In this document: positions 1 through 9,381 of the stretch, in pieces | Layout of the letters: each line of letters begins with the position of its first letter | Position numbering within the stretch: position 1 is the first letter of the stretch | Assembly: GCA_020851915.1 (NCBI GenBank) | Contig: JADZBT010000122.1 | Span: 1 to 13,218 of the forward strand | DNA from: Alphaproteobacteria bacterium | GTDB lineage: Bacteria > Pseudomonadota > Alphaproteobacteria > Rickettsiales > RI-342 | Reading direction: 5' to 3' | Length of the DNA stretch: 13,218 bases | Program-made: the position numbers and the translations under genes | Notes under the pieces: model-generated | The model's database searches: none | The model's input: the letters and a program-made list of their open reading frames with translations, nothing else | What the model was told of the DNA's origin: nothing

Positions 1-3024
<3,024 letters not shown>

Positions 3025-3048
3025 TCGGTAAGCGATACGACCAAAATA

Positions 3049-3085
3049 AAAAAGCCCTCCGGTAACGCCGGAGGGCTTTTTCTTT
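3049..3085 (+). terminator. Rho-independent terminator after rpoC
   Basis: A perfect stem pairs 3049-3062 with 3068-3081 around a five-base loop (TAACG). The GC core is GCCCTCCGG/CCGGAGGGC, flanked by an A-run on the left and a T-run on the right. The T-run after the stem makes it a strong intrinsic terminator for rpoC. The A-run before it means it could also stop minus-strand transcription coming from the IalB-family gene. Confidence 0.93.
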
Positions 3086-3099
3086 ATGTATAATTGGCA

Positions 3100-3190
3100 G
3101 CAGGCCCCTCATCCCCCGCCTTCTCCCTATGGGAGAAGGGGCTTTCTTATCCCCTCTCCCATAGGGAGAGGGTTAGGGAGAGGGGCCTGC
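3100..3190. repeat. Intergenic palindromic repeat with three nested hairpins
   Basis: Perfect 11-bp outer arms (GCAGGCCCCTC at 3100-3110 and its complement at 3180-3190) enclose two inner palindromes. One is CCTTCTCCC-TAT-GGGAGAAGG at 3119-3139; the other is CCCTCTCCC-ATA-GGGAGAGGG at 3152-3172. As a single strand it would fold into a three-way junction. It fills the gap between the convergent rpoC and IalB-family genes and has no coding potential. A copy of the second inner palindrome lies inside trmJ at 5961-5983, so the element is dispersed. Confidence 0.85.
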
Positions 3191-3204
3191 GCTCTCTGTA
3201 TACG

Positions 3205-3702
3205 CTATTTACACAGCGCCTTCATCTTGTCATACGCTTTGGAGAATCCTTTCAGCGAATAGCGGTCAGTGGAATGAGAGCCTTTCTGCGAGGTTCCTTT
3301 GGCTTCCAGGCGGTTGCCGCGCTTGATGCCTGCCACCAGTGCTTTGTCGCCGGCCTCGTCGTAGGCCCAGGCAATGGCATCGCGCGTGAATAGTTTTTGT
3401 GCCTTTCCGCCGTCGATACGCACTTCCACCTCGCTGCCGTTCTGGTAGGGATAACCGGAGGAGAGGCTCACTTCATCCGCGCCCTTGTCGCGGTGGGTGA
3501 CCAGCAGGTAGGGTTCGCCGCGTTCGGAATAGTTACCGATCTTCTCGACCGGTGCGCTGGCGATATAGCAGGTCTTCGCGCCATTCTGGGTGAGGGTGTA
3601 GGCGTTCCAGTCGCCGAAGCTTCCCTGCAATTCCTGTGCGGATGCAGCAGCGGAAACAAGGAGAAGAGCGGAGACGGTAAGGGAAACAGGTATGATTTTC
3701 AT
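3205..3702 (-). CDS. Invasion-associated locus B (IalB) family periplasmic protein
   Basis: A 165-residue secreted protein. Residues 1-22 form a typical Sec signal peptide: a short basic start, a hydrophobic core SLTVSALLLVSAAA, and the cleavage site ASA|QE. The mature part has the features of the IalB family: FGDWNAYT near its start, TCYIAS, YLLVTHR, an SSGYPYQNGSEVEVRIDG segment, an LFTRDAIAWA segment, and a C-terminal GTSQKG...TDRYSLKGF stretch ending LCK. The two cysteines (TCY and LCK) could pair. IalB was named for erythrocyte invasion by Bartonella, but the family is widespread in free-living alphaproteobacteria and its molecular role is not settled, so no invasion phenotype is implied. 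It lies 24 bases downstream of a winged-helix regulator gene on the same strand, so the two are probably cotranscribed. Confidence 0.88.
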   Translation of the reverse strand: MKIIPVSLTVSALLLVSAAASAQELQGSFGDWNAYTLTQNGAKTCYIASAPVEKIGNYSERGEPYLLVTHRDKGADEVSLSSGYPYQNGSEVEVRIDGGKAQKLFTRDAIAWAYDEAGDKALVAGIKRGNRLEAKGTSQKGSHSTDRYSLKGFSKAYDKMKALCK

Positions 3703-3726
3703 GCTGCGGAGATTAGCGTATTGCGT

Positions 3727-4314
3727 TCAGATTGCAAGATGGTAGCCCCCATTCTCTCCACGAATGGAGAGGCAGCCGTTGCTGAAACGCTCCAGCTTCT
3801 GCCGCAGGCGGTGGATATGGGTCTCAAGCGTGCGGGTATCGATGTCGCCGCCATATCCCCAGACCTGATGGAGTAGCGTATCGCGCGGGATGGCCTCCGT
3901 TGCGGCGCATAGGGATGAGAGGATGATCGTTTCTTTCTCGGTGAGCGTCAGGCTGTCGCCTTCGTTGACATGGGCGATGCGCCGCGTGGCGGGAAGGAAT
4001 CGGTACTGCGGCCCCAGCGCATGGAAGACCGGCATGCTGGCAACGCTCTCGATGGCCTCGCGCAGCTTCGGGAGTTGCAGAGGCTTGCGGAGCTTTCGCG
4101 CTGCCGGGATGTCCGCGCCTTCACCCAGTAGGATGACCGGCGGTGCAGGGTGGGGAAGTGTTGGCAGGGCCGTGCCGGCATCGAGCAGCAGCACGTCGCA
4201 GCCTTCGGGGGTGGCCCGCAACGCGACGGGTGCGCCGGAGTGGAAATAATCGGGGAGGATGGCCGAAAGCAGCGGGTTATCGGAGATCAGGCAGGTGGCG
4301 ATAGCAGTGGTCAT
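3727..4314 (-). CDS. OmpR/PhoB-type winged-helix regulator with a degenerate receiver-like N-terminus
   Basis: A 195-residue putative DNA-binding regulator. Residues about 118-195 match the OmpR/PhoB C-terminal domain: LTLTEKETIILSSL, then DTLLHQVWGYGGDIDTRTLE, the recognition helix region THIHRLRQKLE, and the final hairpin SIRGENGGYHLAI. Residues 1-95 look like a shortened receiver domain. A possible phosphoacceptor Asp45 lies in DVLLLDAG and a KP dipeptide lies near residue 77. However, the N-terminal acidic pair is reduced to a single aspartate (SDN), and the domain is about 25-30 residues shorter than a normal receiver. Phosphorylation may therefore be lost or altered. No histidine kinase gene is nearby. 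It is divergent from ribA and lies just upstream of the IalB-family gene, which it may control (inference). Confidence 0.82.
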   Translation of the reverse strand: MTTAIATCLISDNPLLSAILPDYFHSGAPVALRATPEGCDVLLLDAGTALPTLPHPAPPVILLGEGADIPAARKLRKPLQLPKLREAIESVASMPVFHALGPQYRFLPATRRIAHVNEGDSLTLTEKETIILSSLCAATEAIPRDTLLHQVWGYGGDIDTRTLETHIHRLRQKLERFSNGCLSIRGENGGYHLAI

Positions 4315-4382
4315 TTGGCCAAAATTGCGTTATGGAACGGTGCATCAGGATGGTACTATACCGAAAGAAAGCCGAAAAACCA

Positions 4383-5441
4383 ATGCCAGTACAGATAGAA
4401 GCATTACTCGCAGTTGAGCGCGCCGTGGCCGACCTCCGCCGGGGCTTTCCGGTGTATGTCACCGGCGGGAGTGCGTCATGGCGGGTCGCGGCGGCAGAAT
4501 ATGGCCTGTCCGCGCTGGCGGGGCCAGCGCCGCAATTCCTGCTGCTTGCGGCGACGCGCGCGAAGCGCCTCGGGGTGGATGTTCCCGGGAAGGCAGAAGT
4601 GGTGCGTATTGCGCTTGCTCCTGGCATCACGGAAGAGGCCATACAGCGTCTGGTCGATCCCTGCCATCGCGAGGGCGCACTGCCCGTGCTGAAGGTTGAA
4701 CCGGCACTGGCGGAAGATGCACAGCTGCTTCACCTTGCCAAGATCGGCGAATTACTGCCTGCCGTACTGGTGGCGCGGGCAGATAAGGCGCTGGAGCCGC
4801 ATCTGCTCACCGTGTCCGTAGAAGCCATTGCCGGGTACGAGACCTCGTTGGCACTGTCGGTGCGCCGGGTAAGTGAGGCGGCTGTGCCGCTCAGGGATGT
4901 CAGCGATGCGCGGGTGGTGACGTTCCGTCCTATCACCGGCGGGTATGAACATCTGGCCATCATCGTCGGCCAGCCGGAAAAGGCCGATGCACCCGCAGTG
5001 CGCGTGCATTCCTCCTGCATCACCGGCGACGTGCTGGGTAGCCTGCGTTGCGATTGCGGCGACCAGCTGCGCGGCGCCATACGCGCCATCGCCGAGGCCG
5101 GGGCGGGCGTGGTGGTCTATCTCAATCAGGAAGGACGCGGCATCGGCATCGCCAACAAGATGCGTGCCTACGTGTTACAGGATGGCGGCCTCGACACCTT
5201 CGCCGCCAACGAGGAGATCGGCTACGACGCCGACGAACGCGGTTTTCTCATCGCCGCGCAGATATTGAAAGAGCTGGGCCTCACGCGCATCCGCCTGATG
5301 ACCAATAATCCGAATAAGATTTCCGGTCTGACGGCCCACGGCATCACGGTGGTGGATCGCGTGCCGCTCGTCATCACCCCGACCGAGACCACGGAATTCT
5401 ACCTCGATACCAAAGCTAGAAAAGGCGGGCATTTGTTTTAG
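4383..5441 (+). CDS. ribA: GTP cyclohydrolase II, with N-terminal DHBP-synthase-like region
   Basis: This enzyme opens the GTP ring to 2,5-diamino-6-ribosylamino-pyrimidinone 5'-phosphate, formate and pyrophosphate, the first committed step of riboflavin synthesis. The product is 352 residues. The C-terminal half is a full RibA domain: zinc cysteines 212, 223 and 225 in VHSSCITGDVLGSLRCDCG, the catalytic stretch LNQEGRGIGIANKMRAY, then ANEEIGYDADER, LMTNNPNKI and the terminal YLDTKARKGGHL. The first roughly 170 residues are an extra domain, related in layout to 3,4-dihydroxybutanone-4-phosphate synthase but without its catalytic motifs as far as I can see; RibA proteins of this form occur in alphaproteobacteria. 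An ATG at 4332 is in frame, but it would leave only 17 bases to the divergent gene and adds 17 untypical residues. I therefore prefer 4383 (MPVQIEALLAVERAVADL). Confidence 0.95.
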   Translation: MPVQIEALLAVERAVADLRRGFPVYVTGGSASWRVAAAEYGLSALAGPAPQFLLLAATRAKRLGVDVPGKAEVVRIALAPGITEEAIQRLVDPCHREGALPVLKVEPALAEDAQLLHLAKIGELLPAVLVARADKALEPHLLTVSVEAIAGYETSLALSVRRVSEAAVPLRDVSDARVVTFRPITGGYEHLAIIVGQPEKADAPAVRVHSSCITGDVLGSLRCDCGDQLRGAIRAIAEAGAGVVVYLNQEGRGIGIANKMRAYVLQDGGLDTFAANEEIGYDADERGFLIAAQILKELGLTRIRLMTNNPNKISGLTAHGITVVDRVPLVITPTETTEFYLDTKARKGGHLF

Positions 5442-5443
5442 CT

Positions 5444-5525
5444 ATCATCCTACGGCACGCAACGCGTGACCGTAGGATCTCTCTCCAACATGGCATGAGA
5501 TCCTGCGATCAAGTCGCAGGATGAC
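5444..5525. repeat. Double-hairpin palindromic element A (between ribA and trmJ)
   Basis: Two hairpins face each other. ATCCTACGG (5447-5455) pairs with 5470-5478, and ATCCTGCGA (5500-5508) pairs with 5514-5522 around a TCAAG loop. The inner flanks AGGATCTC (5474-5481) and GAGATCCT (5497-5504) are also complementary, so an alternative central stem is possible. The two halves are inverted, diverged copies of a GTCATCCT...AGGATCTC unit. The element fills the gap between the convergent ribA and trmJ genes. There is no T-run, so it is a poor intrinsic terminator. Confidence 0.85.
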
Positions 5526-5531
5526 GGCGTT

Positions 5532-6275
5532 TCATTTCCCGTTCTTCAGCGCCCGGATGATCCCGTGCAGCGTACGCACATCCTGCCCGGTGAGCTGTGC
5601 GCGGGTGAGGAGGGAGCGGATATTATTCACCATACCGGGGCGCTTCTCCGCGACGCTCCAGAACCCGGCATTGTCCAGTTCTCCTTCCAGATGCGCGAAC
5701 AGCGCCAGTATCTCCTCCTTGCTCGCGGGGGATTGGTTGGGGTCGTCTTCTGACGGTTTGCGCTTGTGATTACGGGTAATAGCGTTCGGTGTTTCCATCT
5801 GGCTCACCCACCATTCATATCCCGTGATCACCGCCGATTGCGCGATATTGAGCGATGCATGCTCCGGATGTACCGGAATGGTCAGTAACGCGTCGGCATA
5901 GGCGATGTCCTCATTGGTCAGCCCCGTGCGCTCCGGGCCGAACAGAATGGCTGTTGTACTCCCTCCCCCTAATGGGAGAGGGGAAAATATTTCCCGTGCC
6001 GTTACCACTGGTTTCACTATGCCGCGATGGCGCGAGGTGGTGGCGTAGAGCATCTGCACGCCGGTGACCGCGTCCTCGAGGGTTGCATATACCTTCGCCC
6101 TATCGAGAATATAGGTCGCATGCGCCGCCATCGCCTCAGCGGTGGGGTTGGGCCAGCCGTCGCGCGGGGCGACAAGGCGCAGTTCCTTGATACCGAAATT
6201 GGCCATCGCGCGTGCCACGGCGCCGACATTCTCGCCCAGTTGGGGTCGCACGAGGATGAAGATGGGAGGGGTCAT
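5532..6275 (-). CDS. trmJ: tRNA (cytidine/uridine-2'-O-)-methyltransferase TrmJ (SpoU/TrmH family)
   Basis: A SpoU-class (SPOUT) methyltransferase of 247 residues, expected to 2'-O-methylate ribose at position 32 of tRNA anticodon loops using S-adenosylmethionine. Motif 1 is FILVRPQLGENVGAVARAM at about residues 6-24. The knot-forming SAM-binding motifs are ILFGPERTGL (about 110-119) and IPVHPEHASLNIAQSAV (about 133-149). A C-terminal extension of about 90 residues, typical of TrmJ rather than minimal SpoU enzymes, follows. The start at 6275 has an AGGA eight bases upstream. An in-frame ATG at 6284 has no usable ribosome site and lies inside a repeat arm. Residues 97-105 (FSPLPLGGG) are encoded by a copy of the palindromic repeat seen at 3152-3172. 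cimA lies upstream on the same strand, 89 bases away. Confidence 0.93.
   Translation of the reverse strand: MTPPIFILVRPQLGENVGAVARAMANFGIKELRLVAPRDGWPNPTAEAMAAHATYILDRAKVYATLEDAVTGVQMLYATTSRHRGIVKPVVTAREIFSPLPLGGGSTTAILFGPERTGLTNEDIAYADALLTIPVHPEHASLNIAQSAVITGYEWWVSQMETPNAITRNHKRKPSEDDPNQSPASKEEILALFAHLEGELDNAGFWSVAEKRPGMVNNIRSLLTRAQLTGQDVRTLHGIIRALKNGK
5961..5983. repeat. Intragenic copy of the GC-rich palindrome, inside trmJ
   Basis: CCCTCCCCCTAATGGGAGAGGGG is, on the opposite strand, nearly the palindrome CCCTCTCCC-ATA-GGGAGAGGG at 3152-3172, with one extra base in the loop and one G-for-A change. It is translated in frame as part of FSPLPLGGG, in a loop just before the conserved SAM-binding motif of TrmJ. 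The reading frame is kept. Confidence 0.8.
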
Positions 6276-6279
6276 AAGA

Positions 6280-6360
6280 GTCATCCTGAATTTATTTCAG
6301 GATCCATCGTGCCGCCAGTGCCATGCGGAGAGATGGATGCTGAAACAAGTTCAGCATGAC
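6280..6360. repeat. Double-hairpin palindromic element B (between cimA and trmJ)
   Basis: It has the same design as element A. ATCCTGAA (6283-6290) pairs with 6296-6303, and ATGCTGAA (6337-6344) pairs with 6350-6357. An outer pairing of ATCCATC (6302-6308) with GATGGAT (6332-6338) is also possible. Both ends read GTCAT outward to inward. The halves are inverted copies differing at a few positions that keep pairing (CCTGAA/TTCAGG against GCTGAA/TTCAGC). It would be transcribed between cimA and trmJ, and its left arm supplies the trmJ ribosome-binding AGGA. Confidence 0.87.
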
Positions 6361-6364
6361 AAAA

Positions 6365-7954
6365 TCACCCCTTCGCCTCATCCTTCATCAGCTTGTAGGT
6401 GATGCTGTCATGGAGCGCGTTGTACGAGGCGTCGATGACGTTGGGGGAGACGCCCAGCGTCGTCCAGCGTTCGCCGTCCTTGTCCTCGGTTTCGATGGTC
6501 ACGCGGGTGATGGCCTTGGTGGCCTCCTGCGGGGTGAGGATACGCACCTTATAGTCCACCAGCTTGATGTCCTTGATGCGCTTGTAGACGCGCCCCAGCG
6601 CCTTACGCATGGCGGAATCGAGCGCATTCACGGGGCCGTTGCCTTCGGCCACCGTCAACACCATCTTGCCGCCGATGTCGAGTTTCACCGTCGCTTCCGA
6701 CATGGTGACGAGTTTGCCGCGCGCATTGTAGCGGCGCTCGTCGAGCACGCGGAAATTCAGCAGCTCGAAATAATCCGGCACGGTATCGAGCTCCCGGCGC
6801 GCCAGCAGCGCGAAGCTGGCATCCGCGCCCTCATAGGCATAGCCGTCCTGCTCGCGCTCCTTGACCTTCTTCAGCAGGGCAGGGAGGCGCTCGTCGCCGT
6901 CGCGCACATCCACGCCCAGCTTCTTCAACTGCGCGAGGAGATTGGATCTCCCGGCCTTGTCCGATACCAGGATGGTCGTGCTGTTGCCGACCAGTGCCGG
7001 GTCGATATGCTCATAGGCGCTCTTTTCCTTGGCGACCGCCGAGACATGCAGCCCCCCCTTATGCGCGAAGGCGGCGCGTCCCACGTAGGGCGCGTGGCTG
7101 TTGGATGCGCGGTTCAGGCGCTCATCCAGCATGCGCGAGAGGTGGGTAAGCTTCGTGAGCTTCTCCGGCGTCACGCCCGTCTTATAGCCAAGTTTCAGCA
7201 TCAGCGTCGGGATGAGGGAGATGAGGTTGGCGTTGCCGCAGCGTTCGCCCACGCCGTTGATGGTTCCCTGCACTTGCCGTACGCCCGCCTGCACGGCGGC
7301 CAGCGAATTGGCGACGGCGTTCTCGGTGTCGTTATGGCAATGGATGCCGAGATGGCTTCCCGGGATCTCGGTGGTGACCCGGCGCACGATGTCGCCGATC
7401 TCATGCGGCAGCGATCCGCCGTTGGTATCGCACAGTACTATCCAGCGCGCACCCGCCTCATAGGCCGCCTTGACGCAGGAGAGCGCATAGTCGGGATTGG
7501 CCTTGTAGCCGTCGAAGAAATGCTCGGCGTCGAACACGGCCTCGATCTTTTTATCCTTCAGCAGCTTCAGGCTGTCGCGGATCATCTTCAGGTTTTCGTC
7601 GAGGCTCACCTCGAGGGCCTTCTTCACCTGAAAATCCCAGCTCTTGCCGACGAGGCATATCGAGGATACGCCCGTATCAAGCAGGGCGGCGAGGCCGGGG
7701 TCATTGGCGGCGCTGCGGCCTGCGCGGCGCGTCATGCCGAAGGCGGAGAGTTTCGCTTTTTTCAGCTTGGGCGTGGCGGCGAAGAAGGCATCGTCCACCG
7801 GGTTCGCACCCGGCCAGCCGCCTTCGATATAGTCTATGCCGAAGGCGTCCAGCGCCTCGGCGATGGCCTGCCGGTCGGCGAGGTTGAAATCCACGCCCAT
7901 CGCCTGCGCGCCGTCGCGCAATGTGCTGTCGTACAGATATACCCGGTCGGTCAT
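6365..7954 (-). CDS. cimA: (R)-citramalate synthase
   Basis: It condenses pyruvate and acetyl-CoA to (R)-citramalate, which feeds isoleucine synthesis through 2-oxobutanoate without threonine deaminase. The product is 529 residues, the usual length. The catalytic TIM barrel carries DSTLRDGAQ at 9-17, the metal-binding HCHND at 205-209 and the NGVGERCGN loop at about 233-241. The C-terminal third is the LeuA-type regulatory dimer domain, where end-product feedback normally acts. The DSTLRDGAQAMGV start and the barrel-to-dimer spacing fit CimA better than 2-isopropylmalate synthase or homocitrate synthase, though the three share a fold. An AGGGA seven bases before the ATG supports the start. 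It lies upstream of trmJ and downstream of rpmJ on the same strand, with a hairpin 18 bases before its start codon. Confidence 0.93.
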   Translation of the reverse strand: MTDRVYLYDSTLRDGAQAMGVDFNLADRQAIAEALDAFGIDYIEGGWPGANPVDDAFFAATPKLKKAKLSAFGMTRRAGRSAANDPGLAALLDTGVSSICLVGKSWDFQVKKALEVSLDENLKMIRDSLKLLKDKKIEAVFDAEHFFDGYKANPDYALSCVKAAYEAGARWIVLCDTNGGSLPHEIGDIVRRVTTEIPGSHLGIHCHNDTENAVANSLAAVQAGVRQVQGTINGVGERCGNANLISLIPTLMLKLGYKTGVTPEKLTKLTHLSRMLDERLNRASNSHAPYVGRAAFAHKGGLHVSAVAKEKSAYEHIDPALVGNSTTILVSDKAGRSNLLAQLKKLGVDVRDGDERLPALLKKVKEREQDGYAYEGADASFALLARRELDTVPDYFELLNFRVLDERRYNARGKLVTMSEATVKLDIGGKMVLTVAEGNGPVNALDSAMRKALGRVYKRIKDIKLVDYKVRILTPQEATKAITRVTIETEDKDGERWTTLGVSPNVIDASYNALHDSITYKLMKDEAKG

Positions 7955-7972
7955 AGTCTATCCCTACAAACG

Positions 7973-8002
7973 AAAACAGCGGCCACTCCGGGCCGCCGTT
8001 TT
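7973..8002 (-). terminator. Hairpin between rpmJ and cimA: terminator or partial attenuator
   Basis: Twelve-base arms (7973-7984 with 7991-8002, one mismatch) have the GC core GCGGCC/GGCCGC and T-runs on both sides. It lies 25 bases beyond the rpmJ stop. On the minus strand the T-run is short (four, then CGTTT). Only 18 bases separate it from the cimA ATG, so it may be leaky or lie inside the cimA leader. Confidence 0.72.
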
Positions 8003-8027
8003 TTCTATTCCTATTGCGATAAGACGC

Positions 8028-8153
8028 TTAGCCCTGACGCGCCTTGAAGCGGGGGTTTTTCTTGTTAATCACGTATACACGTCCCTTGCGGCGCACGACG
8101 CGGCAATTCTTGTCGCGGGTCTTTGCCGACTTCAGAGAGCTGAGAACTTTCAT
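8028..8153 (-). CDS. rpmJ: 50S ribosomal protein L36 (bL36), zinc-free type
   Basis: A 41-residue protein starting MKVLSSLKSAKTRDKNCR and ending VYVINKKNPRFKARQG. These are the hallmarks of bL36, a small basic protein of the large ribosomal subunit that binds 23S rRNA. It is the paralogue without the zinc-ribbon cysteine/histidine set (a single cysteine, Cys17), typical of most alphaproteobacteria. Eleven lysines and arginines in the second half are consistent with rRNA binding. An AAGGTG about nine bases upstream of the ATG serves as ribosome-binding site. It stands apart from other ribosomal protein genes, which is common for this type. Confidence 0.95.
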   Translation of the reverse strand: MKVLSSLKSAKTRDKNCRVVRRKGRVYVINKKNPRFKARQG

Positions 8154-8262
8154 TGTCTTACACCTTATAATATAATCACGTATCGCAAAACGGACGGATT
8201 AACTACACGCCCCTACAGGGAATGTCAACGCCTTCTTACGTTTTTATTCACATAATTCCACA

Positions 8263-8340
8263 CCCCGGACAAGCGGCGTAAGCCGCGCTGATCCGGGGCC
8301 TCATGGCGGGATCCCGGATAGCCTTTCAGGCTTCCGGGAT
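8263..8340. repeat. Double-hairpin palindromic element C (between ctrA and rpmJ)
   Basis: Same two-hairpin layout as elements A and B, but more GC-rich. The first hairpin pairs CCCCGGA (8263-8269) with 8292-8298 and contains the inner stem GCGGC-GTAA-GCCGC at 8273-8286. The second pairs ATCCCGGA (8311-8318) with 8333-8340 and contains AGCCT-TTC-AGGCT at 8320-8332. The rest of the 8154-8428 gap holds the ctrA terminator and an AT-rich stretch before rpmJ; I see no gene in it. Confidence 0.83.
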
Positions 8341-8374
8341 GTGGGTGAATGGGAGGCGCTGGTTCCCGGCAATA

Positions 8375-8406
8375 AAAAACGGGGCCGATGGCGCGACCCC
8401 GTTTTT
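8375..8406 (-). terminator. Rho-independent terminator after ctrA
   Basis: AAAAACGGGG (8375-8384) pairs perfectly with CCCCGTTTTT (8397-8406) around a 12-base loop. It lies 22 bases beyond the ctrA stop codon. On the minus strand the stem is followed by a run of six T residues. The flanking A and T runs make it potentially bidirectional. Confidence 0.87.
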
Positions 8407-8428
8407 CGCTAATGTTAACGGATTTGTC

Positions 8429-9145
8429 TTAGGCCTCTTCGACCGCTTCTTCCTTGGTGACTTCCTTGGAATTCGGGTCTTTCAGCACATAGCCGCGTCC
8501 CCAGACGGTCTCGATATAATTCTCGCCGCCGGTGATCTGCTGGAGCTTCTTGCGGAGCTTGCAGACGAACACGTCGATGATCTTGAGCTCCGGCTCGTCA
8601 ATGCCGCCATAGAGGTGGTTGAGGAACATTTCCTTGGTGAGCGTCGAGCCTTTACGCAGCGACAGCAATTCAAGGATGGAGTACTCTTTGCTGGTGAGAT
8701 GCAGCGGCTTGTTATCCACTTCCACCGAGCGGTTATCGAGGTTGACCGAGAGCCTGCCGGTGCGGATGATCGACTCGGAGTGGCCCTTGGAACGGCGCAC
8801 AATCGCTTGGATTCGCGCGATAAGCTCGCCCTTGTTGAAGGGCTTGGTGATATAGTCGTCGGCGCCGAATCCCAGTCCCTTGATCTTCTGGTCGGGGCCG
8901 CTGAGGCCCGACAGGATGAGAATCGGGGTCTGCACCTTCGCGGCGCGGAAACGGCGCAATACTTCATAGCCGTCGATATCCGGCAGCATCAGGTCGAGTA
9001 TGATGATGTCGTAATCGTAAATTTTGCCGATCTCCAGGCCTTCTTCGCCGAGTTCGGTGGTGTCGCAGATGATGCCTTCCGAGGCGAGGGAAAGCTCGAT
9101 GGCCTTTGCTGTCGATGGATCGTCTTCAACCAGTAATACACGCAT
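8429..9145 (-). CDS. ctrA: Cell-cycle response regulator CtrA
   Basis: An OmpR-family response regulator of 238 residues. In Caulobacter and relatives, phosphorylated CtrA binds the origin and many promoters, blocking replication and driving division, motility and envelope genes. The receiver has the acidic pair in VEDDPST, phosphoacceptor Asp51 in ILDLMLPDIDGY and Lys101 in YITKPF. The motif GLSGPDQKIKGLGFGADDYI is nearly diagnostic of CtrA. The winged-helix domain runs from about residue 126 to 228 (LTSKEYSILELL, IDVFVCKLRKKL, ETVWGRGYVLKDP). The C-terminus reads EEAVEEA, so the Ala-Ala end that Caulobacter CtrA needs for ClpXP proteolysis is absent. AGGAG six bases before the ATG is a strong ribosome site. 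It is transcribed away from the UbiH-family gene. CckA and ChpT, its usual phosphorelay partners, are not in the window. Confidence 0.96.
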   Translation of the reverse strand: MRVLLVEDDPSTAKAIELSLASEGIICDTTELGEEGLEIGKIYDYDIIILDLMLPDIDGYEVLRRFRAAKVQTPILILSGLSGPDQKIKGLGFGADDYITKPFNKGELIARIQAIVRRSKGHSESIIRTGRLSVNLDNRSVEVDNKPLHLTSKEYSILELLSLRKGSTLTKEMFLNHLYGGIDEPELKIIDVFVCKLRKKLQQITGGENYIETVWGRGYVLKDPNSKEVTKEEAVEEA

Positions 9146-9221
9146 GGGCCGCTCCTGTTAAAGTGTTTACCCTGTCACCCGAAGGTTAATTTTTATTATT
9201 ATCCGAACATACTATCCATAA

Positions 9222-9249
9222 ATTATCGCTTTTGCTAGCTAAATGTTAA
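9222..9249 (-). promoter_or_regulatory. Candidate ctrA promoter
   Basis: Read on the minus strand, TTAACA (9249-9244) and GATAAT (9227-9222) are each one base from the sigma-70 consensus hexamers and are spaced by 16 bases. They predict a leader of about 70 bases before the ctrA ATG. The TTAA in the -35 box resembles half of a CtrA site (TTAA-N7-TTAA), but the second half is CTAG, so autoregulation is only suggested. Confidence 0.42.
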
Positions 9250-9381
9250 GAGTTTTATGCTATGATACGTGTCCTTGCCACTACATATAGTGGTTTCACG
9301 CAAAACTCCCGCCTAGCCTCGCGCAACTTAGTTAAAATTTTAATGATTGAGCCGTCTGCCGCAATGGGCTATTCAGGGGGC

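Noticed and set aside
3397..3876. 159-codon plus-strand frame spanning the IalB-family gene and the regulator
   Set aside because: It is antisense to two genes with clear family features and crosses their intergenic gap.
4332..4382. 17-codon N-terminal extension of ribA
   Set aside because: It would start 17 bases from the divergent gene, leaves no promoter space, and encodes residues unlike RibA N-termini.
6356..8047. 563-codon open frame on the plus strand across cimA and part of rpmJ
   Set aside because: It is a shadow of cimA, which has clear catalytic motifs; the frame also runs through a repeat and a terminator hairpin.
3100..8340. CRISPR array made of the palindromic repeats
   Set aside because: The elements are not identical, not evenly spaced, have whole genes between them, and no cas gene is present.
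8303..9136. 277-codon open frame on the plus strand over ctrA
   Set aside because: It is antisense to CtrA, begins inside repeat element C and shows no protein features of its own.
9146..9260. CtrA binding sites (TTAA-N7-TTAA) upstream of ctrA
   Set aside because: Several TTAA words occur, but none has a partner at the right spacing; the closest is TTAA-N7-CTAG, which is too weak to call.
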